From contig NW_020170442.1 in NCBI RefSeq assembly GCF_000524195.1, positions 62,001-126,000 of the forward strand: a DNA stretch of 64,000 nucleotides, read 5' to 3'. Made by a program: the position numbers and the translations under genes. Positions 1 to 12,969 of this stretch are shown one piece after another (position 1 is the first letter of the stretch; the number at the start of each line of letters is the position of its first letter). This DNA is from Echinococcus granulosus (taxonomy: Eukaryota; Platyhelminthes; Cestoda; Cyclophyllidea; Taeniidae). The notes under the pieces are model-generated. The model was given only the letters and a program-made list of their open reading frames with translations. It did no database searches and was not told the DNA's origin.

Positions 1-1710
1 ATTAGATGACCAAAAGTGTTGTAATGCTTTCTGTGTAGCTCGTTGCAATGGCTTATAACTTGGAGGAATCCGTAAAATGCACGCGATTGTTTATATGAGC
101 TATAGATATGCGCGTCAATCCATCGGCACTCTTTGGTGTGCTCAACTATTTCCTTGTTTTTTTTTTTTGAAACCTCACAAAATGGTGACTGGGCCTGATG
201 CAATTAGAGAATGCCCACTTTGCAAATCTAAACCCGTTTCCGAAGCCTTACGAGAATCGTGCAAAACAAGCATAACATCTGAACAAGGTGCAGTGACAGG
301 TTGTACCGACCGTAAATGGTGTTAAATGTGATACCGGCAATGCATCATTGGTGCGTTATGTTCTGGAAGACACAGTATTCCTGATAGCGAAGAATAATCT
401 GTCGCCGCTTGGTTAAAGTAATTACAAATCAAGATGGTAGAAACAGTCTCTAGTGATGCTTAAAGTGAGTAGTGAAACAAATGGCTTATTCTTGCATCAA
501 GTGGCGAATTTATGAAAGCTAATAAGGAAATGAATAGAACATGCCGTGCACCGTTAGATGGCGGAGGCAAGTTTTCAGACTGTCAATTTTGTCCTTCACT
601 CGTTTCATATCGTCTATGAAAACGCCGTTGTTGTGTTGTTTTCTGAATGACTTTTAATAAGAAAAGCCGTTTGTATTCAAACTTTCGTTGAACGAGCAAA
701 ATGATCTACATACTTCCCATCCCATACCTCTGAGGCATTCAAGTCCATCAAGCCTATGCTTTGTGGGGGTGTGTGGAAGGGGAGTGTGCTCCATGAATTT
801 CTTGCTGGGATCCACCTGACACGATATAAATGAAATATGCGTACGTAAGTAGCCTCGGAAAGCAACCAAAATCAGCGGATGGAAGGTCCTTTTCTTCCAG
901 GACAACGTGAGACCTTATAATTCAAAAAACGACTATGGGAAGATTTGCATTTTAGGACAGAACGGAGAAACAGTACCACTTAAATTCTCTTTATTTCCCT
1001 GATAGCTCTGCAACTGGTGACTATCGTCTTTTCCTGTTATTGGACAATTACGTGTGAAATAGGATAGCCGTCACGAGAATAGCGTTAGAGAAAGAAGTTG
1101 AATTGACCGTCACCAGGTTTATACTTTGTCGTATGAGGTTGAATTTCGCAGCTAGTTTGCGTTTCGCTGGGGAAGAATTATGAATTATGGTGTAATGGTG
1201 ACCGTTTTGACAAAAATATTCTTTGAGTCTCTACAAAGTTGTTTAATTTCTGTACAAAAAATGCAAGCATTTATTTGGTCACTTTGTCTAGCCTTCATTA
1301 AATTAAGGGCTTATTGTTAGTGTGTAATGGGAATGGATCTCTTTTAATTATGAGATGCTGTTGGGGATAAAAGACAATTTACAAAAGTGGTAGAAAAAAT
1401 AATGCCTGAACATCGGGACGAAAAATTGTCATCGCTTCTTCCCTATTTATACACTGAAGTGTAGGAATGCGTGAAATGCGGTTCTGGCAGCACACGCCAT
1501 AAGAAAAGTAGAAGTTTTCTCTTATTCAACTACTATGTAGCTTTGGTAGTTCAAAAAGGAGGTCATTGCAGTAAATTTCAGTTTACCTTTTAATTTGGAC
1601 CTTTCGGAAACTACTTTTCCGAGAATACCTATTTTCAGTGTTTCTTGCACTCACAATAAGTCAGGTGGAATACTGCTTGTAGACGCGCTGTCTAACTCCT
1701 TTTTTGATAG
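1..1710. other. AT-rich region, no gene recognised
   Basis: Only short, unconvincing open frames occur here. The stretch probably belongs to an intron or upstream part of the gene whose last two exons lie at 1711-2189, because the first of those exons starts with a strong splice acceptor and cannot be the gene's beginning. I could not find a preceding exon with confidence. Confidence 0.4.
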
Positions 1711-2189
1711 ACCAATTCAAAAGTACGCATTCTCGTTCTGGGTGAGGATAAGGAGGCTGTGCAAAAGCAGTGCTTGGCAAAGGAGAAAACGAAAATAACC
1801 CTTGGTATTGAGGCGTACACGCTAGACCCAGAAGCCACTAAGAACAGGCTAGCTGCTTACTACAGATCTGTTGAGTTACTGCTACAAAATGACCGGCTTA
1901 AAGAAATTGTACGCAAGGTATGGCAAATCCCTTTTATAGATTGGTTTGATGGACCCATGAAATGCGGTTTTAACTGCACTAAATTTCTCGTAAGATTGCA
2001 TTCTTCCATCTTATTTCAACAAGTTCAGAACATTCTTTTTCGATTACACCATGGGTTATTTCAATGACATCACACAAAGAGTAAGATGTTTTCAATCGTC
2101 TGTTGATTCATTTCATTGACCGTAGATTTCTATTTTCATATGGTCTATGCAATGATTTCATTTAGGAAGCTCCTGGTGGCAAAATGTAA
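1711..2189 (+). CDS. Unidentified gene, last two exons (partial)
   Basis: Two exons are inferred. Exon A (1711-1917, 69 codons) follows a strong acceptor, a pyrimidine-rich tract ending in TAG at 1708-1710, and ends at AAG with donor GTATGG at 1918. Exon B (2166-2189) follows an ATTTCATTTAG acceptor and encodes only EAPGGKM then TAA. Both joins are phase 0. Exon A reads as real protein: a short beta-like start (KVRILVLGEDKEAV) followed by charged, helix-prone sequence (DPEATKNRLAAYYRSVELLL, then LKEIVRK). I do not recognise the family. The 5' part is missing: a stop lies just upstream in frame and no convincing earlier exon was seen. The coding character and clean splice signals make a real gene end more likely than chance. 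A decayed copy is the alternative. Confidence 0.5.
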
Positions 2190-5100
2190 TTTCCAAAATT
2201 TCCTCGAAAGTCAACTTACGGCATATTACACCGTAAATGCCGGCAACGGCATTGTTTTTTTGGCTCTGAAACAGAGACAGTTAATCTAAGAATTCCTTCA
2301 GTCACGCTTTGGTTTTTAAAATAATTGAGATTAATTTTTCATGCCTGCAAGCTTTCACCTTAATCATGCGTTTTAACTAGGAAGCTAAATCGGCATAAGT
2401 GGACTTGAGGTCGACCCTTCTGTCGCGATGAGCTAAACTTGCTGTCGGGAATTGGCAGACATTTACCTAGAAAAAGCATTTTTACCCCACTGGCGGCAGA
2501 TTAAAAAAGCACAATATTTTGGTGGGAAATTATGCTAACATATGTAAGAGCATTTTTACAAATTCATTGTAAACAGTGGGGCTTGAAATATGCACATTAC
2601 TGTACATAGATTATTTTGAGTTGGAGGGGTTTTTCAGCAAGCACTATGTAATCATGATTTCAGTAGTCACATACAAAAGCTACCGTACAGCTTCGAACAA
2701 TCTTAAAATATACCTAAATATGCCTTTAGATGCGAATTTACAATTTATTTTTTTTCACTTTTTAAAATGATCGCAGTATATTCTTGTTGTAGGTTCCAGT
2801 TGGTGTAACCAGCGAAGTGACATATGACAATTTGAAAAATTATGTTGCTGGACGTTGAGCTTGGGTTCCTCCACTCCCTCTTCTCGTTTCCATACTACTC
2901 ATCCCACATCAGGTGCACCAGCTCCACCCATACTATCAACTTTGGCCGGATTTTGCTGGCCCAAATTTTGTTTTTCAGTACTTTAAATCTTCTTTAATTG
3001 AGGCAATGAAGTTACCTCAAGCTCCTAAATATGTTTAGACACAATTTTGCGTTCTTACTGGCCTCCTCTACAGGTCTGACAAAAGTCAAAACTCGTGCAG
3101 CTAGTGGGAAGTTTCACTTCAATAGTTTAGAAACGATGGGATGACATGAGAATGGTTTGAACGAAAGAAAACTAGGAAAACTGGTTCTCACTTTGAATTA
3201 CCGTAAATATTACTGCGTTCAGTGCATATTAACTTCATTTCACGAAATGCAACGACGGGTGATTTAATGCATAAAAATTTGAAAAGGTATCCACACAAAA
3301 TCTGTGGTTATCTTGGTTCGCTCACTAACTTTCCTGTAAATACAAGACGTACGAAATTGCACTAAGTGGCAGTAAAATAGCTTTACCATCATTATTAAAA
3401 ACACGGAAGTAGTATCATTCGCCTTCCAGATACGATAGCGTGGCCTGCATCCTTCCAGCCAAGGCATCATCAGCATTTTTCATTGGCAGCAATTTTAAGA
3501 CTAATCATCCGCAAGGTGTTCTCAAGCCTTTTAAGTCGTTTGGACCGAATTACCTTTTCGTAATCTTGTACATGAGTTCATAATATTTAAAATTTTGGAG
3601 ATGTAAGACATTTATGGACCTTGATACTTTCCGTGTTACTATTTCCATTACTTATTCCACAACATTCTAGCACTAATATTTTTAAATCACGTAAAGTCTA
3701 AATCAAAACCTCACAAAATATGATTTGTTCATCACGACGAATTTGTTTGATCACTCCAATTATAAATGAAGCGGAAATTCTAGTAATCTTCCAATTACTC
3801 TCTTGAAAGTAATGACGAGGTCTGTTTTAGTATTCTTGTTTGCTTCCAGATAAGACTTTCACATTGATTTTCTTGGGGAAATTTGGCACCATTTCAGCCG
3901 TTATTTTACCCATGTCCTTTTTTATCAGGGAATGACTTCAGTCCCAAAATGTTTGTCAAATAAGTTAGACCAGGTTTTGAATTCCATGAGCAGATTCTCA
4001 TGTATCACTCTGACACATATCACCGTAAATACAAGAGCCTATTTTGAAAGTACGAGACTGTAAGTGTAAAGCAAACTACCAGAGAGTCTTGTCGTCAACG
4101 CCTACCACGATAGATCAGAACGGCTTAGTTCCAGGTGGAGTTAGGTTTTGATGTTTTAAGCCTGAAACTCCAATGTACTCTCGTAATAGTTCAAATGCAT
4201 CCCAGAACACTGACGCGAATTGATAAAATGCAATCGACTCACCCATCCTCCACTGTTCATTAGCGAATTGCTGAAATGCCACGGGCTGCGTTTGGCCAAA
4301 CATCACTGATTGCGTGCAGCAAAAACAGCACCAACACAATTCGATACCTGTGTAACCACATAACAAATGAGCAAACGGAATAACAACTTTTGGCTCCAGA
4401 ATCAATCCTGGCCACATCCCTAGATGGGAACATATTTGTAGCGGAGACGGCTGGTGCCAATGATACCGAATGAAAGGCAAGTAGTATACCGTATCCGGAC
4501 ACTTCTCTGTGGGTTGTTGTATTTTTTTGGGAAAGAATTAAGTTTGTCACTGCTGATTAAGGACTGATGTTGTTAACTCCAACAAGCACAAAGTTAACGC
4601 ATTGTTTAGGGAACACGGTTGTTTAGCTTTAAAAACTGCTACCTAAGTGGTTTAGCTTGGAATATGCAACGGCTCAACAGTTTTGTAAGACTGAAAAATC
4701 ATCTTGAATGAAAAGGAACATCCTGTAAAGTCAAGTTAATCTGAATGATAATTTCCTTAATACTTGGAAATTTTAGGATTTCTGTATTCGCTGAGAAGAC
4801 AGGTATTTCTCTTATTGATGCCACAATTGCACATTTTTTTTCATTTTGATACACAATGGAATCGAAATGAACTTAATTAATAAAATACTGTTAAGCAAAC
4901 TTCTTGCTTGTGAATTTCATTGCTCACATAGCTATGACATATTCGATCCTGTCAGTCCACAAGCTATATGACAACTACCTTAAAACACACTAATTCCTTT
5001 AATTCACTCTAGTTTAGGCAATCCATTAACTTTCGTATGATTCAGTCGCGATTTGTGCAAGTAATTGGGAAGAAGATTCGGTATTTCAACCTCTAAGAAG

Positions 5101-7930
5101 CAAGCGAAAAATGTGAACATCGAAAACACTGCCCATTGATGATTCTTGTGGTTTGCATTCAAAGGTGTGCAACTCCTTCGTGTGATAGCTGCATTCACGT
5201 GTTTCAAAAGCGTTGCTTGATGCTTTTGACCACCATTTGTCTCAGAAATGAAAGCGTGAACAAAATGTGGATGTTATCAATAGTGGATGATCATTTAACT
5301 TGATTTGGCGAGCTTGCTGCTATTAACCCTGCCATTGCAAAAATTTAAAATATCATCTAGGAATTAATCTAAAATTTCGTTTCTATAAACTTCAAAGCTG
5401 CTACGAATGAGTAAATTTTTTGACTCTAAGCATAGCCACTAAGGAGCAAGCGTATCTTGATTTAATATTTTTATGTAATCACCCAATTTCAGTGTGCTAG
5501 TGGGATTAATTACCTCGAAAGTATGTTTTTTTAATACGAAAAGCAGATTAATTAAATAGAAATAATTTCAGTGTTTGCCAGGATCATAGCTTTACATCTT
5601 TTGTTGATGATATTTTGATGATGAAACATGATGTTTATAGCACTATATAATCTAAAATAATGTACGATGGCTCCGATGTTCAACTTCTGAATTCATACAT
5701 CATTATATGACATTTTTTTCCAGTTTGCAGTAATGTACCCGGATAAGAAGCCCACCGTAAAAATAACAGATAACACAAACTGGCGTATCGACCACACTGG
5801 GTTTCATAAATGCGAACCCGACTGATGCGCCTTGCATCGCAACATGATTGTAGTCTTCTCAACACATAATATGAAATTGCCTTTTTTAATCCGGAATGTT
5901 GTCGTGTGCACGAACTGGTAAATAATCTGCTGACAAAAGAGCAAGGTTAAAAGTTTTTCCCAATATTGTTGATTAATAGAAATTAGACTACAGGGACTTC
6001 TTCTTTGACTGTAGATGAAGTGGCATTCGGCTTATAGGGGTTCGAGCTCACAGCTAGGACTGAACGAATTAGATGTGTCTCCCAACCAAGCGACCACTGT
6101 GCCAGCAAGGCTAATTTGATTGCGAAATAATTAAAGAGGAAGTTGGTTTTTTGGTGTCTCAGTCTTAATTATAGCAGAAGTATGCTTGTAAAACCGAGTG
6201 TGCCGGCTAGATATGATGAAATATAATTAAATTTAGAAATGAGAAAGTGCAGAAAATGCATAAAACCAACAAAGGAGTACTTTTTAACAGGCCATTCAGT
6301 GGTGACTGCGTTTTGCTATATATACTACTCTAAGACCGTGTTTTGTCCTGAGTTCTATAAATATTGCCTTTAAGTAAGCCCCTAACGAGCAAAGCGAACC
6401 CTAAGTTTCTGGGGCAGGAGAGTTTAGAATGGACTGCATTAAAAAATGAGAGAGCTTGGAGTTGGTCAGAAAATTGGCTTTTATTCATAAATGGATGCAA
6501 GTATATGATCCTAGAGCGTTTTAGAATGAGTCAGAAGAAGGCATTCGTGGGAAGGAGTATACAAATAGGCTCCGGAGGAGAATGCAAAGGGGCGTCATAA
6601 ATCAGCTCAAGGATAACTTCAAGCTCAAACTAGGAAGTTTTGCTTCGCCCTCTGACTGATTTGCTAGTTAAGTGTATCAATTATTTGGATAATTTTTGAC
6701 TGAATCTAAATTATAGTTTTACCAGGACCAATTAAGTGCTTGCTCACTTATGTTTGATATTGAAAGCTTATGACACAATCATCGGAATGCGTTGGGTAGT
6801 AAAATATTTACCAGGATCAATGGTATGTCGCGATGGTAAATATCCCTGCCAAATAGTCGCCAGAGCATTTGTGAGTGCCAAATGAAGAGTAGGATGAATT
6901 TCGACCCATTTAAATATCGAGTAAAAGTTGAGAAGTCGAATTCATTATAAAAACTGTTGCTTCGTTCTTCCCGATTAGCAGCTGGTAGAGTGAAAAAGGA
7001 GTGGAAGAGAAATGAATGTTGAAATTAGCCTGAAGTCGCTTGGACAACATGTAAGAAGTTTGTTGAGGCAATGAAATTAGCTTAACAAACAACCTTTCCG
7101 AAGAATGTGGACTTAATGCAAAGTACCATTGCGGTAATTGTGCATTAAGCAGGATCTATTAGAAAACTGGGATTTTAAGTTGCCTCAAAATTACCAAAAA
7201 ATGTTTTCAAAATGATTTCAATTATGGTAAAATATTAAAGTCCCAATTCCATTGTATACGCAAGAAATTAGAAAGAAAATCGTCCTTAATCTAGTATGAG
7301 CTTTTACTTTAATGGCTCATAAAAGTCCGCATAATACGATTGAGGAAACGCTACTTTGCAGCGTGTTTCAGAAAATTCCTTCTTGTATCAGCCTCCCTGC
7401 AGACGGGTCAGACAATTGCGATTCACTCCACCACATCTTTCTTTCGAAAGCGTACTCTGCGATGCGGTATTTTAATCCATCCAATCACATTAGTTTGCCC
7501 CAACAAACCAGACGTCACCGTAATTGGCTTTGAAGGAGCCATTGTTTTTGGAGAAGTTAGCAAAATTAATAGTTATTGCTTGAAATGTCACTGTCCACTT
7601 ACATAGCAAAAAGATGCAAAGTACAGGGAAAAACGAATGCGACTAGTGCTTCTACCATTCTAAGAAAGGGGTTGCGTAGCAGACAGGACAACTAACGAGC
7701 TAGTTAAAATAGGTAGAACTTACTAAAGCTAACTAATATTATCAGGAAACGAATGATGCCTTGCAACACAAGGTTTCATTTATCATGTAGTCACTGTTTA
7801 CCCATTAATCGAAGTTTTGAAGAAATTTCCATGATTGGCAGCCTTCCCAAAATGAAAAATAAGTAATAACAGTAATTACAGATTAGCTTACTTTGTGAAT
7901 ACATAAAAAATCTCGTCCTGCCTGACGCAT
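2190..7930. other. Intergenic, AT-rich, no gene recognised
   Basis: No open frame here looks like a known protein. The longest is on the minus strand at 4115-4550, in two overlapping frames with no recognisable motif. The stretch holds a probable tRNA-derived SINE near 6030-6112 and several copies of a short ACCGTAAA word (around 2230, 3199, 4022 and 5754). Confidence 0.5.
6030..6112 (-). mobile_element. Probable tRNA-derived SINE fragment
   Basis: Read on the minus strand, this segment carries TGGCACAGTGG, a very good match to an RNA polymerase III A box. About 45 nt further on comes AGCTCGAACCC, a fair match to the B box (consensus GGTTCRANYCC). The order and spacing are those of a tRNA-like pol III promoter. 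No full cloverleaf with paired acceptor ends is evident, so a SINE head or tRNA pseudogene is more likely than a working tRNA. Confidence 0.4.
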
Positions 7931-7972
7931 ACATTTATCTGGTGTAGTTTAGTAGGGAAGTGTATGCTTCTG

Positions 7973-8269
7973 TCACAGGAAAATCGACACGGACACTAGG
8001 AGCATCACGACTGCTCCTTCTCGGTCGAGTTCGCATGCCGCAGCCACCAGTGCAGCATTTCGCGTCTTTGCTACAGTTAAGGTAGCACCGAGGGACATGT
8101 AGTAATAGCTTAAGGGGTGGGAGGCTATTTGTGTGGGCCAAAGGCCGTTGCACAGTGAAAGTACAATCTCCAAAGACTGAAACTCCCACGTAGATGAACG
8201 CACAGTTAAAAAAAGTGTCAAATCACCACATTTCCATCTACCAAGTGCTTTTAAGAATACTTTGGACAA
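7973..8269 (-). pseudogene. Possible decayed USP relic
   Basis: A stop-free minus-strand frame of 98 codons has two stretches in the order expected of a USP. KCGDLTLFLTV resembles the GD-plus-hydrophobic second strand of the intact copies, and NAALVAAACELDRE followed by VVMLLVS resembles the region from AxIxxAAKEL up to the glycine loop. The middle (LSYYYMSLG) recalls LSYMSLA in the copy at 16732-17220. No ATP-loop glycines are present and the ends are undefined. It lies about 130 bp downstream of the frameshifted USP at 8397-8893, consistent with an old tandem duplicate. Chance similarity remains possible. Confidence 0.25.
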
Positions 8270-8396
8270 AGCACACTGCAGGTCAGTAAATACGGAAAAG
8301 GACTAAAGAGCACACGGTGTTGTCAGCAGGATTGAAGATAGGGTAATCAAGAGAAATTAGAGAGCGAACATTCAACCTAAGGAAGGATTCATGTAA

Positions 8397-8893
8397 TCAC
8401 TTCCGACTTTGCGCGGGCTTCGGTGGTACCACGGCTACAGGAACAGTGGAATTGTGAACAACGTAGTCACTAATATTGTCCAGTAATGCTCTCTTGATGA
8501 CTCCGAAACCGCGAGAGCCATGCACGATCAGCTGTGCTTTATGTTTAGCTGCAGACCGGACAATAGCTGAGCCAGGCTTGGTATCGATGTGCAAGAAAGC
8601 CTTGTATGATAGTTTCGCCACCTTCGCCGGTTTCATGTATTCTTGGCCAAGCTTCCTGCCTAAAATTATGCTCTCCTCCATCACGCTTATCATATCGTCG
8701 ACCATGATTGGGGGTGACTCAATGGCCAATGCAACTGTCGGGGAGGAATGCGCAGGTTCAATGCCGTGGATGAACGAAACGCGATAGGTGCCGGTTTTCA
8801 AATGCTCTAAGTACCAGGAGAATGCTATTTCACATCGATTGGAATTAACACAATTCGATGTGGTTCCACATTCACAGGACCGCTAGAGGACAT
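8397..8893 (-). pseudogene. Universal stress protein gene, frameshifted
   Basis: An ATG at 8893 opens a USP-like N-terminus (MSSSG, then RIVLIPID, matching VLFPID in the intact copies). The frame then hits TAG at 8827-8825. USP homology resumes at once in another frame (CEIAFSWYLEHL, corresponding to CERAFKWYEANL) and runs to a stop at 8397. Compared with the intact copy at 26571-27041, the codons for the ASEN step are missing, about 13 nt lost near 8833, which accounts for the shift. The C-terminal half is well preserved (AIESPPIMVDDM, AFLHIDTKPGSAIV), but the ATP loop reads GSRGFG and later LDNIS in place of LGSVS. The reading frame is therefore broken and the binding loop eroded. A sequencing indel cannot be excluded, but the loop change argues for a real pseudogene. 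Its closest relative in the window is the 26571 gene. Confidence 0.8.
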
Positions 8894-8899
8894 AACTCC

Positions 8900-11800
8900 A
8901 GCGCTAATGCGACCAAGTTGCAATGTGCCGGCTGCAATGGCCCGATTTCAATCCTTGCGCTCGCCTGGCATCAGAGTGGCTGAATGCCCGAAGGTGCGGA
9001 TTTTCATTAACCGAGGGGCGAAAGCTTAAACCAATCCTGTTTGGCGATTACACTTCTGTTAAATTGCGGTCACAACTATTCTGGCAATTGACAAAATGTG
9101 ATTATCCGCTTTTATTCAAAAATAAATCCTTTTATGGATACTGGATGTGAGTATTGAAGAATGTGATGATAATTTATGGCTAACGAATTTCCCAAATAAT
9201 TCAACTTATCCTTTTATGGACCAATTTTATGCGTCTGATAAGATTCAAAGTGCCTTAGTGAGTTAGAAACTTCCTTAAGGATTTTTGCGCCTGAGGCTAC
9301 TTGGCAAAATCCTTCTGACCACCAGATAAACTAGCCTCATAATGGACAGTTTAACTATTTCACAACCACATTACCTGAATGAAGTGCACGCAAGGTTATT
9401 AAACACTATTTTTTAACATAATTTCTCAAGTGGCGTGCGATTTCTAACGCAACGGGAGTTTAACCGGCATTTATGTCCAAACTATTTCGAGATTGTGGTG
9501 AATTTTGAGGGCAAATGACGGGAAAAACGTGGTATTTCTCCAATATTACTAAAAAGACCCGATGCTATGGACTTTCCGCACCAAAATTTGTAAGCCATTG
9601 GAGACATCTGAGATCTTTGATGAATTGGACTGATATTGTGTACACTTTATTTTATAATAAGTGCGAAAAAGATGGCTGGTATTCTTCGTTATTAATACAT
9701 AGGTAAAGCATTATTTTGCGAATAACAAAAGACATCTGTAAGACTGCATGGAATCCTCGCTTGTCCATTCAGTTAATCATTACCAGTGATCCTAAAAAGA
9801 GGAGTAGTGGTTCGTGAGCTTTAATGAGGTGCTAAATTTTCCCCGAAGTTCATTAAATCCACCTTTTTTCCGAAGCATATATAGCCATCAATCACAAAGG
9901 CTGGTCATTCTAATACATAAATCATGACTAAAATTAAAATAAGTAACGATGTTTATTCGAGCACGAAGGGGGAAATGCAAATCTCGTGATGAATTGATTA
10001 AAGAAATAATCGTATAACTTTTTTTCGCGCCTAAGCTTATAGCACTATCTAATGCTGCATTAATTAAATGCAAATCATCTTAAAATAATTATTTTGAACG
10101 GTAAACAGTTGCAGGAGAGTAAATTTAAGCTTGAGGTGTTGATGATATTATATTCACTACAAAATAATACTTACTTATTCTCGAAGCATCTGTGACCCTT
10201 CTGCACACTACAAGACAAGTATTCGGCTATAGTTGTGTTCGTATAATTAATGAACCCTATGAATATTATGCATTTAATGGACTAGGCATTTTCACGTTGA
10301 TACTTTACAGTGGAGCTCCTTGGGTAGGTTTTTTATTTGCATTAGTGGAAAAAAGGAATAAAAACAGTGTTTTCTACAATGGGATCAATCTGACGGGAGC
10401 GACTGTCATTTCATCAGTTAAACTTTGTCTGCTCAGCCTTAACTCTTATCCACGCGCGTCCTTTGAAGAAAATGTCAAATAGCCTGGCGAGTTCGTCTCC
10501 ATACTTCGTCTCCATTTCTGGCTCCTTTTTAAAGGGAGCAGAAATTTAGAAGTTACTCTCGAAGTATTTGCAGCAATTTTGCCAGTTGTAAAAGATTTCA
10601 AATTTAATCTTTGCCAAAAATGATCAAAGAAGCGCTTGGTTTAAAGTAGTCACGTGCTAAGAATCCACAAAAGTGTTTTAAAAAAATCTTAATTCACAGT
10701 CTTTAAAGGTGAGCCATTGATTTGACGAGCACAAACTCCATTTCGAGTGGTGAAAGCATCGGCGCAAGACGTAAATGGCAGTCTCAATATAGGAGGGCAA
10801 ATCACCGTTAAACAAGAGTCTGTATCTCAGCATGAGAATTTCCTCGACATCCTTAATATGGTCGACCCAACGAGGCCAAATATTTCTTATTTTGCAATGC
10901 CCTTAAAGCTAAATTAACGTAAACCATCAAGTGTAGTTTCTAGTGGAAGTAAGTACCTCTGAATAAGTTCTTGAGACTCTGTTTCGCCATTTCGCACGAG
11001 ACCATCTGTAGTTTTCATAGGAGAAACTAATTAAGCAACTGTGCATTATTCAAAAGAAAATGAAATAATGCTCATATTACGAAAGCTTAGGACATAAAAT
11101 GCTGCAAAACACCTGTTAAAATCATTACTGAACATCATGGCTTCAAATTACAGTTAAGCAAAGAGTTTGAATTTTAACCGGAAAGTCTCCAAGCTTCACT
11201 TTGCTCTCTGCTATAATGACTCCATCAACTTCAAAAGAAGATTGCATAGCATTTTAGTGTTGAGAAATATTGGATTCGGTCAGTTTTAAGGGCACCTAAC
11301 TCAATTCTTTGAAGTGAGCCTATTATGCTTAAGGAAACAGACCATTCGATAGTACCACAAGCTTCAATTCGCAGTTAAGTTTTCTGCATAGTGTAGAAAC
11401 ACTATACCATGACAGAAAAATTCTGGCCTACGAACTATCTACTGCTTGTTTGCACAACTTTTATTAATTCAATTCGAAAATGCTCGCATCAGACTTGCTT
11501 ATGATGGCAGCTGTGCTCCTTCCATAACTCAGCAGTTTAACACTTTTAGGAGCCTTATCTTGGTACAGATGCGACATATCAGGGGCAGGGTTTTAATGAA
11601 AACAATGTTACCTAAGATACATCTTTAAATGCATTTTAAAATGCCCCCTCCTCAATTGACTTCATTTGTTCGAAGAAAGGATAGTTTGCAAATGAAGGTA
11701 TTAGCCTCCCTGGTATTCGCATGCATCGTCCACTTTTTCGGATGTTTTGATGTTAGCTTTGGATTGGTCCTACAGCAGTAATAACCTCTGAAAGTGTTTT

Positions 11801-12690
11801 TACCAACTATGGTGTAAAGTTGAATTCCTCAAAGGCCCTATTCAGAGCAGTTTAAGCATTACCATGCAACGCGTAACTCAGCGCGCACGTATTCGAACCT
11901 TTAACCACTTTAAATTGCGCGCCTTTAAGGCATTCAATTCTCGTGTGGTCAAATTACATCACTTCATATTGGAAGTGTAATAAATTCTCTTACCCGGAAT
12001 TTTTTTACACAAAGTTCCCCACCATTATGGAATGCGTGTGGTTGGTTTTGCATTACACCATCTTTTTATACGAATTCGTTAATTTTTCTAAAACAATCAA
12101 TAAATCAATTGCAGTCAATAATCTAATAGATCGTTCGTATTAACGACCGAACAACAGGTTGGGATACTTCGACGCCATTAATGGATTGATAGCTTTCAAA
12201 CGAAGCAGTTACTATTTGAAGCTGAGCTGAAGCGCTGAGTTAAGCAGTGACCCTGGTTTTTCAGGTTTCACTTCCTTTAACCAAGGATAGTCTGCTAGGC
12301 GAATAATAATATTAACCATTGGAATGTCCCGTTATTTACCTTATCTTCAAAATTAAAACCCATATCCTTTACATGTTTATATTCTTTAAATGTACAACTC
12401 TATGACTTGAGAAGGTCCTGACTATTTTATCCATTTGCTGAATCATGATACGCGCAATAAATTACTTCATCAGTCGCCTTGATAGGATTGAAGTTTACCG
12501 CCCAAAAGTCTTCAGTATTACTTCACTTTAGGTCAATTTCAAAAGCAAATTAATTGATTGACAAAGTTCATTTTTAGTACGAAGTTAGTAAACAGATTGA
12601 ATCAACAAGAAATAAGTAGTTTTTACCACGAGAGCTGGTTCCAAATAACTTATTTTCTGGAAACTGGGCCCTTTTAAAACCAAAAATGAT
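8900..12690. other. Intergenic, no gene recognised
   Basis: AT-rich sequence with scattered short frames only. Nothing resembles a known protein, RNA gene or transposon core. Confidence 0.5.
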
Positions 12691-12699
12691 TTCTCGCTT

Positions 12700-12915
12700 T
12701 CGTTTGAGCGTTGCACAACATTGGCCAACACTTACCGTTTGGAACTGCCTACACTGTTTCAAACCATGCGCGGCAACTAAAACCACCGAGGCTTCATTGA
12801 CAGCCAATTTGACAACGGCCTGTTTTGGCCTCTCATGGTGGACAATGAATCTCTCACTCCAGGAAAGTAGCATCATTGAATGTAGTCTAGTTATATTGCA
12901 CACACTATTCAAACC
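12700..12915 (-). pseudogene. Possible decayed USP relic (C-terminal half)
   Basis: The minus-strand frame includes RFIVHHERPKQAVVKLAVN and then ASVVLVAAHGL, followed shortly by VSVG. In order and spacing this tracks the USP segment KAFLHVDTKAGAAIVKSA, then ADIIVIGSRGL, then GSVS. The glycine loop is degraded (AAHG in place of GSRG), and no matching N-terminal strand with PID was found upstream, only a Gly/Ser-rich stretch. A GTAAGT donor-like site sits inside the aligned region. It fills a gap in the otherwise regularly spaced minus-strand USP array. The match is suggestive, not decisive. Confidence 0.3.
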
Positions 12916-12969
12916 CTCTCCACCCGACGATCCACCACTTGACCTCCGGTGGGGATGGTGAGAAGCTCT

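Noticed and set aside
4115..4550. Two overlapping minus-strand frames, 121 and 96 codons
   Set aside because: No motif, no splice context and no recognised family. Neither frame is clearly favoured.
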